Assembly: GCF_000208925.1 (NCBI RefSeq)
Contig: NW_001915217.1
Location: 1 to 14,282 of the forward strand
Origin: Entamoeba histolytica HM-1:IMSS
Lineage: Eukaryota > Evosea > Mastigamoebida > Endamoebidae
Reading direction: 5' to 3'
Length of the DNA stretch: 14,282 nucleotides
Part shown: positions 1 to 6,243 of the stretch, one piece after another
Position numbering within the stretch: position 1 is the stretch's first letter
Layout of the letters: the number at the start of each line of letters is the position of its first letter
Made by a program: the position numbers and the translations under genes
The notes under the pieces: generated by a model
Databases searched by the model: none
What the model saw: only the letters and a program-made list of their open reading frames with translations
What the model was told of the DNA's origin: nothing

Positions 1-31
1 TATACTACCTCATATCAGCCATTTAATTTGT

Positions 32-63
32 TATTTAAACGTCACATAATATTTTAGCATTCA
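32..63 (+). promoter_or_regulatory. Promoter of B1 (TATTTAAAC box plus ATTCA initiator)
   Basis: TATTTAAAC lies at 32-40 and ATTCA at 59-63, directly touching the ATG at 64. The box sequence, the roughly 27-nt spacing and the very short leader match the Entamoeba core promoter (TATA-like GTATTTAAA(G/C) and AAAAATTCA initiator). The same arrangement is mirrored for B2 at 1767-1797. Confidence 0.6.
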
Positions 64-372
64 ATGTCTTTTGGTGGTACTTTTAGAAAGACACGTCTTT
101 CTGTACTACTCTCGGCTATTGCCAGGGAAGTAAAGTCCCAACTCAGTCGAGCCAATGATAATAATACTGAAATAGTATTATATGGTTTAATTTATTGGTT
201 CCGAGTTTGGGATCATAAATACCGTTTAAAGTATTCGGACCAAATGAATAAATGGCTTGACTACATAATGGTGGATATTTATTCCACTGTTATGGATTGT
301 GGTCCTCTTTTATTCCTGCTTAATACACTTTATTCTGGCAGGTATATTCCTGATATTGATCATTTTAATTGA
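64..372 (+). CDS. B-family small helical protein, copy B1
   Basis: An unrecognised 102-aa protein. A short basic N-terminus (Arg-Lys-Thr-Arg at residues 8-11) precedes a hydrophobic, probably all-helical body with a Leu-Ile-Tyr-Trp stretch near 42-45 and Tyr-Ser-Asp near 57-59. It ends in Asp-His-Phe-Asn. There is no signal peptide or clear membrane span. It is identical to B2 and aligns with B3 by pattern (LLS-I early, LIY-F, YSD, then GG/GP-LL-LL near the end). It converges on A1 with 128 nt between the stop codons. The start is supported by a TATTTAAAC box and an ATTCA motif touching the ATG. The role is unknown. The recurring A/B pairing suggests that the two products act together. Confidence 0.75.
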   Translation: MSFGGTFRKTRLSVLLSAIAREVKSQLSRANDNNTEIVLYGLIYWFRVWDHKYRLKYSDQMNKWLDYIMVDIYSTVMDCGPLLFLLNTLYSGRYIPDIDHFN

Positions 373-500
373 ATGCTTTTTATTCCTTTTTATTTTATTT
401 TATTATTGCTTATTGTTTAAATAACAAATTATTTTATTTTTAAAATTTTGAATAACAAAAACAAATAACAAAATTTTAAAATTAATTAAATTAAATTAAA

Positions 501-887
501 CTAGAGAGGTCTAGTTTTTCTTCTCTCTGGTTTTGTCTCTTCTTCTCTCTTCTTTTCTAATTTATCTATTCTTTCTTCTCGTTCGTCTCTTCTTTTACCT
601 TCTTTTATTGCATTAAGAAGGATAATATTATTCTTTTTATAAGCTTTGATGGCACATTCTATTTCTTCTATAACTTCAATATGTCCTTCCATTATTAATT
701 TAAAACTAATAAAAGGACTGTTTCCAAGAGTTAAATCGAATCCTTTTACAAGGATATTACACTTTTCTGTTATCGAAGATATATCTCGAATCATCGTAAC
801 AACATCATTTAATGTGGCATTTCTGTCTTCTATCTCAGTTTCATCTTCAGAGACGTTTCTTGTATTCTTAGCTGGTGTTCCAAACAT
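501..887 (-). CDS. A-family acidic/basic-tailed helical protein, copy A1
   Basis: An unrecognised 128-aa protein. It starts with Met-Phe-Gly-Thr-Pro and an acidic stretch near residues 14-22. A helical central part with a conserved CNIL-GF-L-LG-PF pattern follows, and then a highly charged C-terminal 30 residues rich in Arg, Lys and Glu that look like a single helix or nucleic-acid-binding tail. Those last 30 residues lie in the inverted-repeat arm and are identical in A2. The rest has diverged from A2 at nucleotide level but keeps many matching residues (GH, I-I, IK, K-N), which suggests selection on the protein. It diverges from A2 across only 49 nt that lack a TATTTAAA box. Confidence 0.72.
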   Translation of the reverse strand: MFGTPAKNTRNVSEDETEIEDRNATLNDVVTMIRDISSITEKCNILVKGFDLTLGNSPFISFKLIMEGHIEVIEEIECAIKAYKKNNIILLNAIKEGKRRDEREERIDKLEKKREEETKPERRKTRPL

Positions 888-897
888 TGATCAATGT

Positions 898-926
898 AAT
901 GACCATATCTAGATGGTAGGGTCATT
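898..926. repeat. Small palindrome at centre of inverted repeat
   Basis: AATGACC at 898-904 pairs with GGTCATT at 920-926, and an imperfect ATCTAGAT core lies between. The centre, near 912, is the symmetry point of the A1/A2 start codons (887 and 937). It occupies the whole gap between these divergent genes and may be the scar of a head-to-head duplication or a regulator site acting on both. Confidence 0.7.
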
Positions 927-936
927 AAACAAAACA

Positions 937-1329
937 ATGTACGGTACACCAGATACACGAAATATTATACAAGATGAAGAATATGTTAATACAATATTGG
1001 AAGAACGAGATCTCCATTTAATAGATGTTCTCAATCTTTTAAAGGATTTAAAGAAAATTAATAACGAATGTAATATTTTGACTAATGGGTTTGAATTAAA
1101 ACTTGGGTATTTTCCTTTCGAAAGTCTTTCGACATTAGTATATGGCCATTTAAAAGCGATTGATAATATTGACTCACTTATTAAAGATTTTAATAAGAAG
1201 AATTCTTTATTAATTACAAAATTAAAAGAAATGAAGAGGAGAGACGAACGAGAAGAAAGAATAGATAAATTAGAAAAGAAGAGAGAAGAAGAGACAAAAC
1301 CAGAGAGAAGAAAAACTAGACCTCTCTAG
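937..1329 (+). CDS. A-family acidic/basic-tailed helical protein, copy A2
   Basis: An unrecognised 130-aa paralogue of A1. An upstream in-frame ATG at 913 exists, but the start at 937 (Met-Tyr-Gly-Thr-Pro) aligns with A1's Met-Phe-Gly-Thr-Pro, and 913 falls inside the central palindrome, so 937 is preferred. It has the same layout as A1: variable acidic N-terminus, helical middle with the CNIL-GF-L-LG-PF pattern, then a 30-residue Arg/Lys/Glu tail identical to A1. It converges on B2 with 128 nt between stops. No TATTTAAA box is visible upstream, unlike A3. The charged tail suggests nucleic-acid or protein binding, but no family is recognised. Confidence 0.72.
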   Translation: MYGTPDTRNIIQDEEYVNTILEERDLHLIDVLNLLKDLKKINNECNILTNGFELKLGYFPFESLSTLVYGHLKAIDNIDSLIKDFNKKNSLLITKLKEMKRRDEREERIDKLEKKREEETKPERRKTRPL

Positions 1330-1457
1330 TTTAATTTAATTTAATTAATTTTAAAATTTTGTTATTTGTTTTTGTTATTCAAAATTTTAAAAATAAAATA
1401 ATTTGTTATTTAAACAATAAGCAATAATAAAATAAAATAAAAAGGAATAAAAAGCAT

Positions 1458-1766
1458 TCAATTAAAATGATCAATATCAGGAATATACCTGCCAGAATAA
1501 AGTGTATTAAGCAGGAATAAAAGAGGACCACAATCCATAACAGTGGAATAAATATCCACCATTATGTAGTCAAGCCATTTATTCATTTGGTCCGAATACT
1601 TTAAACGGTATTTATGATCCCAAACTCGGAACCAATAAATTAAACCATATAATACTATTTCAGTATTATTATCATTGGCTCGACTGAGTTGGGACTTTAC
1701 TTCCCTGGCAATAGCCGAGAGTAGTACAGAAAGACGTGTCTTTCTAAAAGTACCACCAAAAGACAT
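1458..1766 (-). CDS. B-family small helical protein, copy B2
   Basis: A 102-aa protein identical to B1, carried on the other arm of the inverted repeat. Its promoter (box 1789-1797, ATTCA complement 1767-1771) mirrors that of B1 except for a small change next to the box. Its function is unknown. It is the partner of A2 in a convergent pair. Confidence 0.75.
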   Translation of the reverse strand: MSFGGTFRKTRLSVLLSAIAREVKSQLSRANDNNTEIVLYGLIYWFRVWDHKYRLKYSDQMNKWLDYIMVDIYSTVMDCGPLLFLLNTLYSGRYIPDIDHFN

Positions 1767-1797
1767 TGAATGCTAAAATATTATTGCCGTTTAAATA
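1767..1797 (-). promoter_or_regulatory. Promoter of B2
   Basis: On the minus strand, TATTTAAAC (1789-1797) is followed by ATTCA (1767-1771) directly before the ATG, with Entamoeba-like spacing. The sequence just after the box differs slightly from that of B1. This is the only visible divergence between the arms. Confidence 0.6.
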
Positions 1798-1811
1798 ACA
1801 AATTAAATGGC

Positions 1812-1838
1812 TGATATGAGGTAGTATATGAGGTAATG
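1812..1838 (+). repeat. Tandem iteron-like repeats (ATATGAGGTA x2)
   Basis: ATATGAGGTA occurs at 1814-1823 and again at 1826-1835, a 12-bp period. The complementary TACCTCATAT occurs at 6-15 and at 2827-2836. The 13-bp ATATGAGGTAATG (1826-1838) has a perfect inverted partner at 2824-2836, so the A3/B3 module is bracketed by these repeats. They resemble the iterons bound by rolling-circle Rep proteins. That role is inference. Confidence 0.6.
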
Positions 1839-1939
1839 ATTGACTTTTATACTATAATTATAATAAAATTATAATATAATAAAAAAGGAAAATGTCTGTT
1901 TTGTCTATCCTGTCTGTCCGAATGCCTGTTACATCTAAA

Positions 1940-1948
1940 TATTTAAAC
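1940..1948 (+). promoter_or_regulatory. TATTTAAAC box of A3
   Basis: TATTTAAAC lies 28 nt before the A3 ATG, a position typical of the Entamoeba TATA-like element. No ATTCA initiator is obvious between box and start. Confidence 0.5.
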
Positions 1949-1976
1949 TGTCAAATACTGTTAACTAACATACCAA

Positions 1977-2324
1977 ATGGATACAGAAGAGCGTTTAGAA
2001 AGTACAAAGATAGAAAATATTAATATAAGAATATTAAAGGATTATTTCATAGATATGGACTGTTTAAAAGATATGTGCGACGATTTAATTCAATGTTATA
2101 GAAAGGAGCAAGACTTCTACTTGGAAGATGAAAAGTTTAATAAGATTCTTGAAGATGAAGCTGAATTAGTTGAGTCCATTTGTGAAATAGCTTCAGACAT
2201 TAAGAAGAATTATAAAGATATTCTCGATGCTTTTAGAATAAGAGCTACTGAAAGAGCAAGAAGAAGAAGAGTAACCATGTCGAGAGAATTAAACAAGAAG
2301 CCAAGAGCTCCTAAAGATAATTAA
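1977..2324 (+). CDS. A-family protein, copy A3 (divergent)
   Basis: An unrecognised 115-aa protein with the A-family layout: acidic, helical residues 1-85 and a strongly basic tail (Arg-Ala-Arg-Arg-Arg-Arg near 93-98, then Lys and Arg to the end). Similarity to A1/A2 is weak in sequence but consistent in pattern (paired Cys residues in the first half, E-VE-I-E-A-DIKKNY in the second half). It lies outside the inverted repeat and converges on B3 with 77 nt between stops. It has its own TATTTAAAC box. The basic tail could bind nucleic acid. Membership of the A family is inferred mainly from layout and from pairing with a B gene. Confidence 0.7.
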   Translation: MDTEERLESTKIENINIRILKDYFIDMDCLKDMCDDLIQCYRKEQDFYLEDEKFNKILEDEAELVESICEIASDIKKNYKDILDAFRIRATERARRRRVTMSRELNKKPRAPKDN

Positions 2325-2401
2325 AATTAATTTAATTCTTTTTAATATTATTTTGTTTATTAAATAAAAAATAAATAAAATAAAAAATAGTAAATTAACT
2401 A

Positions 2402-2677
2402 TTATTCCAAATCATTTGTGAAATGGAAATTTTCTAATAATTCTAATAAACCACCCAGTTTATTAAATCGTTGATCCTTAGTGCAAGAATCGACGAAACC
2501 TGTAAGGTAATAAAATAAAACATCACTATAATTATAGTGACTCTCCTCGAACCTCCTCATAAAATAGAGGATAGAATAGATCAGACATTTAGATTCCAAA
2601 TCTAAACTATCACTCTCGAGGAGACCTTTACAGGTTTCGTCGATGTCTTGCACAATGCTAGACAAGAGAGGGAACAT
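2402..2677 (-). CDS. B-family small helical protein, copy B3 (divergent)
   Basis: An unrecognised helical protein of 91 aa. The open frame reaches upstream to 2746 but only through a GTG. The first ATG is at 2677, 23 nt after a TATTTAAAG box, which is the same spacing as in B1 and B2, so 2677 is chosen. It matches B1 by pattern: LLS-I near the start, LIY-F in the middle, then YSD and a GG-LL-LLE-F stretch near the end. It pairs convergently with A3, repeating the module order. No signal peptide or clear membrane span is seen once the upstream part is excluded. Confidence 0.65.
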   Translation of the reverse strand: MFPLLSSIVQDIDETCKGLLESDSLDLESKCLIYSILYFMRRFEESHYNYSDVLFYYLTGFVDSCTKDQRFNKLGGLLELLENFHFTNDLE

Positions 2678-2709
2678 CGAATGAAATAAAAAGTGCCACA
2701 CTTTAAATA
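2678..2709 (-). promoter_or_regulatory. Promoter of B3 that fixes its start
   Basis: On the minus strand TATTTAAAG (2701-2709) is followed by an ATTCG variant of the initiator touching the ATG at 2677. The 23-nt gap from box to ATG equals that of B1. This argues against the longer GTG-initiated reading. Confidence 0.55.
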
Positions 2710-2814
2710 ACACATAAAACGTGTAAACAACACGACAAACAGACACTTAAAGAGGAATTTCCACATTAATTGAATTATATTTTTATTATTCCTTATAGTT
2801 TAAAAATCATTTTC

Positions 2815-2838
2815 TGCCTCATACATTACCTCATATCA
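2815..2838 (+). repeat. Tandem iteron-like repeats (CCTCATA x2) upstream of rep
   Basis: CCTCATA occurs at 2817-2823 and 2829-2835, again with a 12-bp period, and TACCTCATATCA lies at 2827-2838. The unit is the inverse of the 1812-1838 repeats. This is the 284-bp gap between the divergent B3 and rep genes, which otherwise holds only their promoters, so it is a candidate Rep-binding region. Confidence 0.55.
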
Positions 2839-2917
2839 AAAATAATCCGGAAAAGATAACAAAAAGAGATAAATTAACCAATCAAATAAACAGACAATGA
2901 ATAAACAACACGTAGAC

Positions 2918-2926
2918 ATTTAAATA
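2918..2926 (+). promoter_or_regulatory. TATA-like box of rep
   Basis: CATTTAAATA lies about 35 nt before the Rep ATG. It is a weaker match to TATTTAAA(C/G). A CGAAC motif sits immediately before the ATG. Confidence 0.4.
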
Positions 2927-2961
2927 AAAAGGTCCAACAAATCATTTGATAACATCGAACA

Positions 2962-3798
2962 ATGTCTAGCTTAATTAATAAATATTATGGCTTCAACGCC
3001 ATGCATGGTTTTATCACAATGAATTTCGACGCTAATCACCCAGCTCCAAGTACTCCAATATTAAAGCAGATGGTAGAAAATTGGTGTTCCACAAAAACCA
3101 ATAAAGCAGAAGTAGATTATATGGCTATTAGTATTACCAAAGGAGCAAATAGCCATGCTCATATATTCTTCAAATTAAAAGAAAAAGCTAAGATTCATAA
3201 GAAGCCTGTAGCTCAAATAAACAATACAGAATATAAATTAGTTTTTACACCAGTTACCGAACATAAGAAGTTCGATGGCTCGTTCCAAGCAATAATAAAA
3301 TACTTAAAAAACCAGAGTAAGAAACACGGAACGGAAGCCACTTTTGAAGAGATAGGAAAGGAAGATTCGTTAAAGGGAAAAGTAGGTAATGCCCTCGTAG
3401 AAAAAGCGCTCTCACTAGATAATTTAAAAGAAGCTGAAGGAATATTAAGACAGGCCAGTATGACCTGGTATTTAAACAATGTAAAAAAATTTAGGGAAAT
3501 ATGGAGAGAACAGCACAATAATAAACAAACAAACAGAATTAATATAAAGCTGAGACCCTGGAAAGAAGATAATATTCTAGTGAAAAACGCGAGAGCTTGG
3601 CTTCAGGGGGTTAAAATATCAAAACAGAAAAGAGTGAAAACGCTAGTGCTATTGGGGGAGACTAGGATAGGAAAAACAGAGTTTGTAAACGACCTCCTAA
3701 AAGGAATGAAAGTGGACGAGTTTAGAGGACACTTCATGTTCGATGGTCACGATGAATATAAAAATACGACATTAGACTCTTCGATGATGCCAACTTAA
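2962..3798 (+). CDS. rep: Replication-associated protein (Rep), N-terminal part: HUH endonuclease and start of SF3 helicase
   Basis: Rep nicks the origin and restarts rolling-circle replication, then unwinds DNA with its helicase domain. Motif I is the GFITMNF stretch (residues 16-22). Motif II is HAH at 65-67, the metal-binding HUH pair. The candidate catalytic tyrosine is Y114 in KYLKN, with Lys at +2 rather than the usual +3 of YxxK. Walker A is GETRIGKT at 232-239. The frame then runs out at 3798 because the sequence shifts to -1 near the A-run at 3760-3764. The last about 10 residues are off-frame and not Rep-like. Motif set and domain order are those of CRESS-DNA virus Reps (Cressdnaviricota). 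The exact family cannot be told by eye. Confidence 0.88.
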   Translation: MSSLINKYYGFNAMHGFITMNFDANHPAPSTPILKQMVENWCSTKTNKAEVDYMAISITKGANSHAHIFFKLKEKAKIHKKPVAQINNTEYKLVFTPVTEHKKFDGSFQAIIKYLKNQSKKHGTEATFEEIGKEDSLKGKVGNALVEKALSLDNLKEAEGILRQASMTWYLNNVKKFREIWREQHNNKQTNRINIKLRPWKEDNILVKNARAWLQGVKISKQKRVKTLVLLGETRIGKTEFVNDLLKGMKVDEFRGHFMFDGHDEYKNTTLDSSMMPT

Positions 3799-4331
3799 AG
3801 GAAATCCAGTGGTTCGAATTTAAAGCTTTAATATCAACGAGAGGGGAGACAATTACCATGAATGTAAAATACGACCACATAAATGTTACCAGCCTTCCAA
3901 CTATTATAGTAATGAATACTAAAAACTGGGATCTAATGAAAAAAATAGCTAAGGAACATGATGATTCAGACTGGTTAGAAAAAAATACGGCTGTTCTTTA
4001 CTCAAAGGAGCCCCTCTTTGAAAGACCAAAAGAAATTAGAAAAACGATAGAAGAACTAAAGAAACAATATGGTGATTTGGATCCAGCCATATTAGAAATG
4101 TTTGATGAAGAAGACATCCAGTCGGATAAAGAAGATGAACAAAGCGAAGATAGCTCCTCAGAATTCCAATTACAAGAACCACTTCCAGCTATAATTAATC
4201 CAGAAGCAACATTAAGATTACCAGAAGATGACTTTATACCAGAACTAGAAAAAAGACTCAGAGTGCCATCAATAGAAGATGATGAAGAACTTGCATCAAG
4301 ATGGCCTCGTTATGGAGATGAAATTAATTAA
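3762..4331 (+). pseudogene. rep: Rep, C-terminal part in -1 frame: Walker B, sensor 1 and acidic tail
   Basis: This is the continuation of the Rep helicase, one frame behind the upstream part. The frame is open from 3762, just after a TAA at 3759-3761. Walker B (LFDD) is encoded at about 3777-3788, and a TIIVMN motif C/sensor 1 ends at about 3917. After the helicase comes an extra acidic, Ser/Glu-rich tail (about 4090-4170) and a charged end. The first internal ATG is 3858, but that would omit Walker B, so an independent gene is unlikely. Both halves together correspond to a Rep of about 456 aa. Explanations, in order: a single-base deletion or sequencing error in the A-run, recent inactivation, or recoding. 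The rest of the frame is intact, so any lesion is recent. Confidence 0.8.
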
Positions 4332-4368
4332 CTAATTTTTGGTTTATCTTTTATTTTTTATTTTTAAA

Positions 4369-5853
4369 ATGAGCTATTGGTATAGACCAAATGTGTTAAA
4401 AAGAAAATGGGGAAGTTATGGAAATATTCATAACAACCAATACTATAATGATTATAATGATTATTCATTTAACAATGGAATGAATAATAAATATGATCCA
4501 GATGATGGAGAAGATGAATATTACGATGAAGATGATGTAGATTTACATCCAGATATTTATCAATCCAATAATTATTTTGATCCAGACAATGAATCAGAGA
4601 GAGTAAATAAACCAGACTTGATTAATGAAGATTATAGCAAAACAGAAGAATCAATATTTGATGATCCAGATTATGAAGAATATAATAAAGAAATGAATAT
4701 TAATGATTATCCAAATGAAGAAAACGAGAAAGAAGAGAATGAATTACCTCTAAAAACAATAGTTGATCCAGATAATCCAAATAATATTTATACATATGAT
4801 AATAATACAATTGAATTGTTAAAGGATATGAAAATAAATATTAACAATAAAAAGGAAATAATAAAGGCATTGCAAAATATACAAGATGACATTAGACAAA
4901 ACAATTATGAGAATTTAAAAAATGCAATAAAAGAAGAAGGAGTAGATAATACAATCCCTGTAATAGAAGAAAGAGGAGATGATATAATAGTACAGAATAT
5001 AGATTACGATGAAATAAAAGATAAACCAATGGAAGAAGAAATAGAAATACACAAAGATGAAAAAGAACCAGATAGAAATATTATACCACCTAAACCACCA
5101 AAAGAGAATAGAAATACTATTAAACAATGGATAGATAAAAATAGAGATAATTCCAAAAGAAAACATCATTTAGAAGATACTAATGAATATCAAGAAAAGA
5201 GAGATTTTGAACGAGGAATAAAAATAGAAGAATTACAACAGTTCTTACCATTAGAAGAAAAAGAAGAAAGAGAAGAAGCAATAAATGAAACAAAAATAGA
5301 AATTCCACAAAATGAAGCATTGAACGAAAAAGAAGAAGTTCAAAATAATGAAATAATGAATAATTCATTACCAAATGAAAAAATAGAAGAGAAAAGAGAA
5401 GAAAAAGAAGAAAAAAGAATCAAAAAACCAGTTATTGTTAAAAAAGAACGAAAACTCAAAGAAGTTAAGAAGTTTGATTCTAAATTTAATTATAAAGAAC
5501 TCTTCACTGACGTTAAAAACAGAAAACGTGAAGTTGATGAATTAGAAAAAAGATATAGATTACTTACTAAAGATATATTACTCAATTATAAACCAACACA
5601 AAAGAAAGAAGAAAATGATTCCAAAAATATTCTACCAGAACAATTTGAACCAATAATAGAGAAAGAAGAAGAAGATTTAAGAGTTGAAGACATTCCAAAA
5701 GAGTTGACAATACAAGATCAACAAAAATTTTGGAATAACTTTAAACATAATGACGAAAACGTTGATGTAAATGAAGATGAAGAAGAAATAGAAGAAGATA
5801 TAGAAGAAGTAGAAGAACCAGAAATAGAATATGAGTACGAGTATGAGTTCTAG
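4369..5853 (+). CDS. Large charged Glu/Lys/Asn-rich protein with GSYG N-terminal motif
   Basis: An unrecognised protein of 494 aa. The frame extends back to a TTG at 4339, but the first ATG is 4369, 37 nt after the rep stop. The N-terminus has an aromatic/basic start and the motif KRKWGSYGNI (residues 11-20), which recurs in the 247-aa protein at 6244-6987. The remainder is low complexity: an Asn/Asp/Tyr-rich part to about 120, long Glu/Lys-rich predicted coiled-coil stretches (about 270-430), one less biased, possibly folded part around 370-420, and an acidic end finishing in alternating Glu-Tyr. Such a protein could be a scaffold, a tegument-like internal protein or a partner of the basic capsid N-terminus. 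This is inference. Base composition is very A-rich on the coding strand. Confidence 0.8.
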   Translation: MSYWYRPNVLKRKWGSYGNIHNNQYYNDYNDYSFNNGMNNKYDPDDGEDEYYDEDDVDLHPDIYQSNNYFDPDNESERVNKPDLINEDYSKTEESIFDDPDYEEYNKEMNINDYPNEENEKEENELPLKTIVDPDNPNNIYTYDNNTIELLKDMKININNKKEIIKALQNIQDDIRQNNYENLKNAIKEEGVDNTIPVIEERGDDIIVQNIDYDEIKDKPMEEEIEIHKDEKEPDRNIIPPKPPKENRNTIKQWIDKNRDNSKRKHHLEDTNEYQEKRDFERGIKIEELQQFLPLEEKEEREEAINETKIEIPQNEALNEKEEVQNNEIMNNSLPNEKIEEKREEKEEKRIKKPVIVKKERKLKEVKKFDSKFNYKELFTDVKNRKREVDELEKRYRLLTKDILLNYKPTQKKEENDSKNILPEQFEPIIEKEEEDLRVEDIPKELTIQDQQKFWNNFKHNDENVDVNEDEEEIEEDIEEVEEPEIEYEYEYEF

Positions 5854-5882
5854 TACTATACTCCGAAAAGAGATAAATTGAA

Positions 5883-5919
5883 TATTTAAACTATTTATTT
5901 TGAACTGTTTAATCATTCA
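5883..5919 (+). promoter_or_regulatory. Complete Entamoeba-type core promoter
   Basis: TATTTAAAC (5883-5891), TTGAACT (5900-5906) and ATTCA (5915-5919) occur in this order before the ATG at 5923. These correspond to the TATA-like, GAAC and initiator elements of Entamoeba histolytica. This is the clearest promoter in the window. Confidence 0.65.
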
Positions 5920-5922
5920 TAC

Positions 5923-6243
5923 ATGACAACCATCAAAGACATGATTGCTGACCATGCTATGGGTAAATTTGTATCTATGGATGCAGATGAACTCATAGAC
6001 ACAATGGTCAAGCTAATAAATTCAGTGGAAGAATACACCAAGGAAGAAGAATTAAAAGGATTAAAAAAGCCATATTGGAGCTTGGTGTATAGAATAGCCA
6101 GAAAGAAAGGGTTAATGTGGGATAAACCGCAAATTAAAAAAGTAAAGACACCAGAAGTAGCTAAAAAAGAATACAAAACTAAATTTGTATTAAAAGATAA
6201 AAAGAAAGAAGAAGAAAGTAAACCAAAGAAAGAAGATAATTAA
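5923..6243 (+). CDS. Small basic protein, unknown
   Basis: A 106-aa protein that I do not recognise. Residues 1-65 look helical (Met-Thr-Thr-Ile-Lys start, acidic MDADELIDTMVKLI stretch at 19-32, then a Trp/Tyr-containing helix near 51-58). From about 72 it is dominated by Lys and Glu and is probably disordered, with a net positive tail. It has its own three-part promoter and its stop codon directly abuts the stop of the convergent 247-aa gene with no gap. The layout (helical head, charged tail) loosely recalls the A family but no convincing sequence match was seen. A DNA-associated accessory protein is possible. Confidence 0.72.
   Translation: MTTIKDMIADHAMGKFVSMDADELIDTMVKLINSVEEYTKEEELKGLKKPYWSLVYRIARKKGLMWDKPQIKKVKTPEVAKKEYKTKFVLKDKKKEEESKPKKEDN

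Larger units (their letters stand above)
1..590 (+). repeat. Left arm of large inverted repeat
   Basis: This is the left arm of a large inverted repeat whose partner is 1240-1828 on the opposite strand. Position 1 pairs with 1828 and position 590 with 1240. The only difference I found is a small substitution/indel cluster around 40-50, against about 1783-1790. The arm holds the whole B1 gene, a 128-nt AT-rich spacer and the last 30 codons of A1. It probably extends left beyond the window, because the right copy is followed at once by a second tandem motif (1826-1835). Near-identity of the arms beside a diverged centre suggests recent duplication or ongoing gene conversion. Confidence 0.97.
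1240..1828 (-). repeat. Right arm of large inverted repeat
   Basis: This is the reverse complement of 1-590. It contains the 3' end of A2 and all of B2, so the B1 and B2 proteins are identical. The inner boundary falls exactly where A1 and A2 stop being identical, at a Lys-Arg-Arg-Asp-Glu-Arg stretch. The outer edge at 1828 abuts another copy of the TATGAGGTA motif. Confidence 0.97.

Noticed and set aside
646..912. Plus-strand frame overlapping A1
   Set aside because: It is antisense to A1, has no promoter, and A1 has a supported paralogue in the same frame.
2678..2746. Upstream extension of B3 with a hydrophobic leader
   Set aside because: It would need a GTG start and runs through the TATTTAAAG box; the ATG at 2677 has the standard promoter spacing.
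3757..3770. Programmed -1 ribosomal frameshift site
   Set aside because: The heptamer is not a proper X XXY YYZ (the -1 P-site codon would be TAA), and no strong downstream structure was recognised; kept only as a minor alternative.
3858..4331. Independent gene starting at the ATG within the helicase region
   Set aside because: The frame already encodes Walker B upstream of 3858, so it is the second half of Rep.
4339..4368. TTG-initiated extension of the 494-aa protein
   Set aside because: It is a non-ATG start in a eukaryote-like gene, and the extension is translated leader sequence; ATG at 4369 fits better.
4915..5374. Phe/Ile/Leu-rich minus-strand frames opposite the 494-aa gene
   Set aside because: They are shadows of Glu/Lys-rich coding sequence, and their apparent membrane character is a complement effect.
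5677..6176. Minus-strand frames opposite the 494-aa and 106-aa genes
   Set aside because: They are antisense shadows without starts or promoters of the type seen here.
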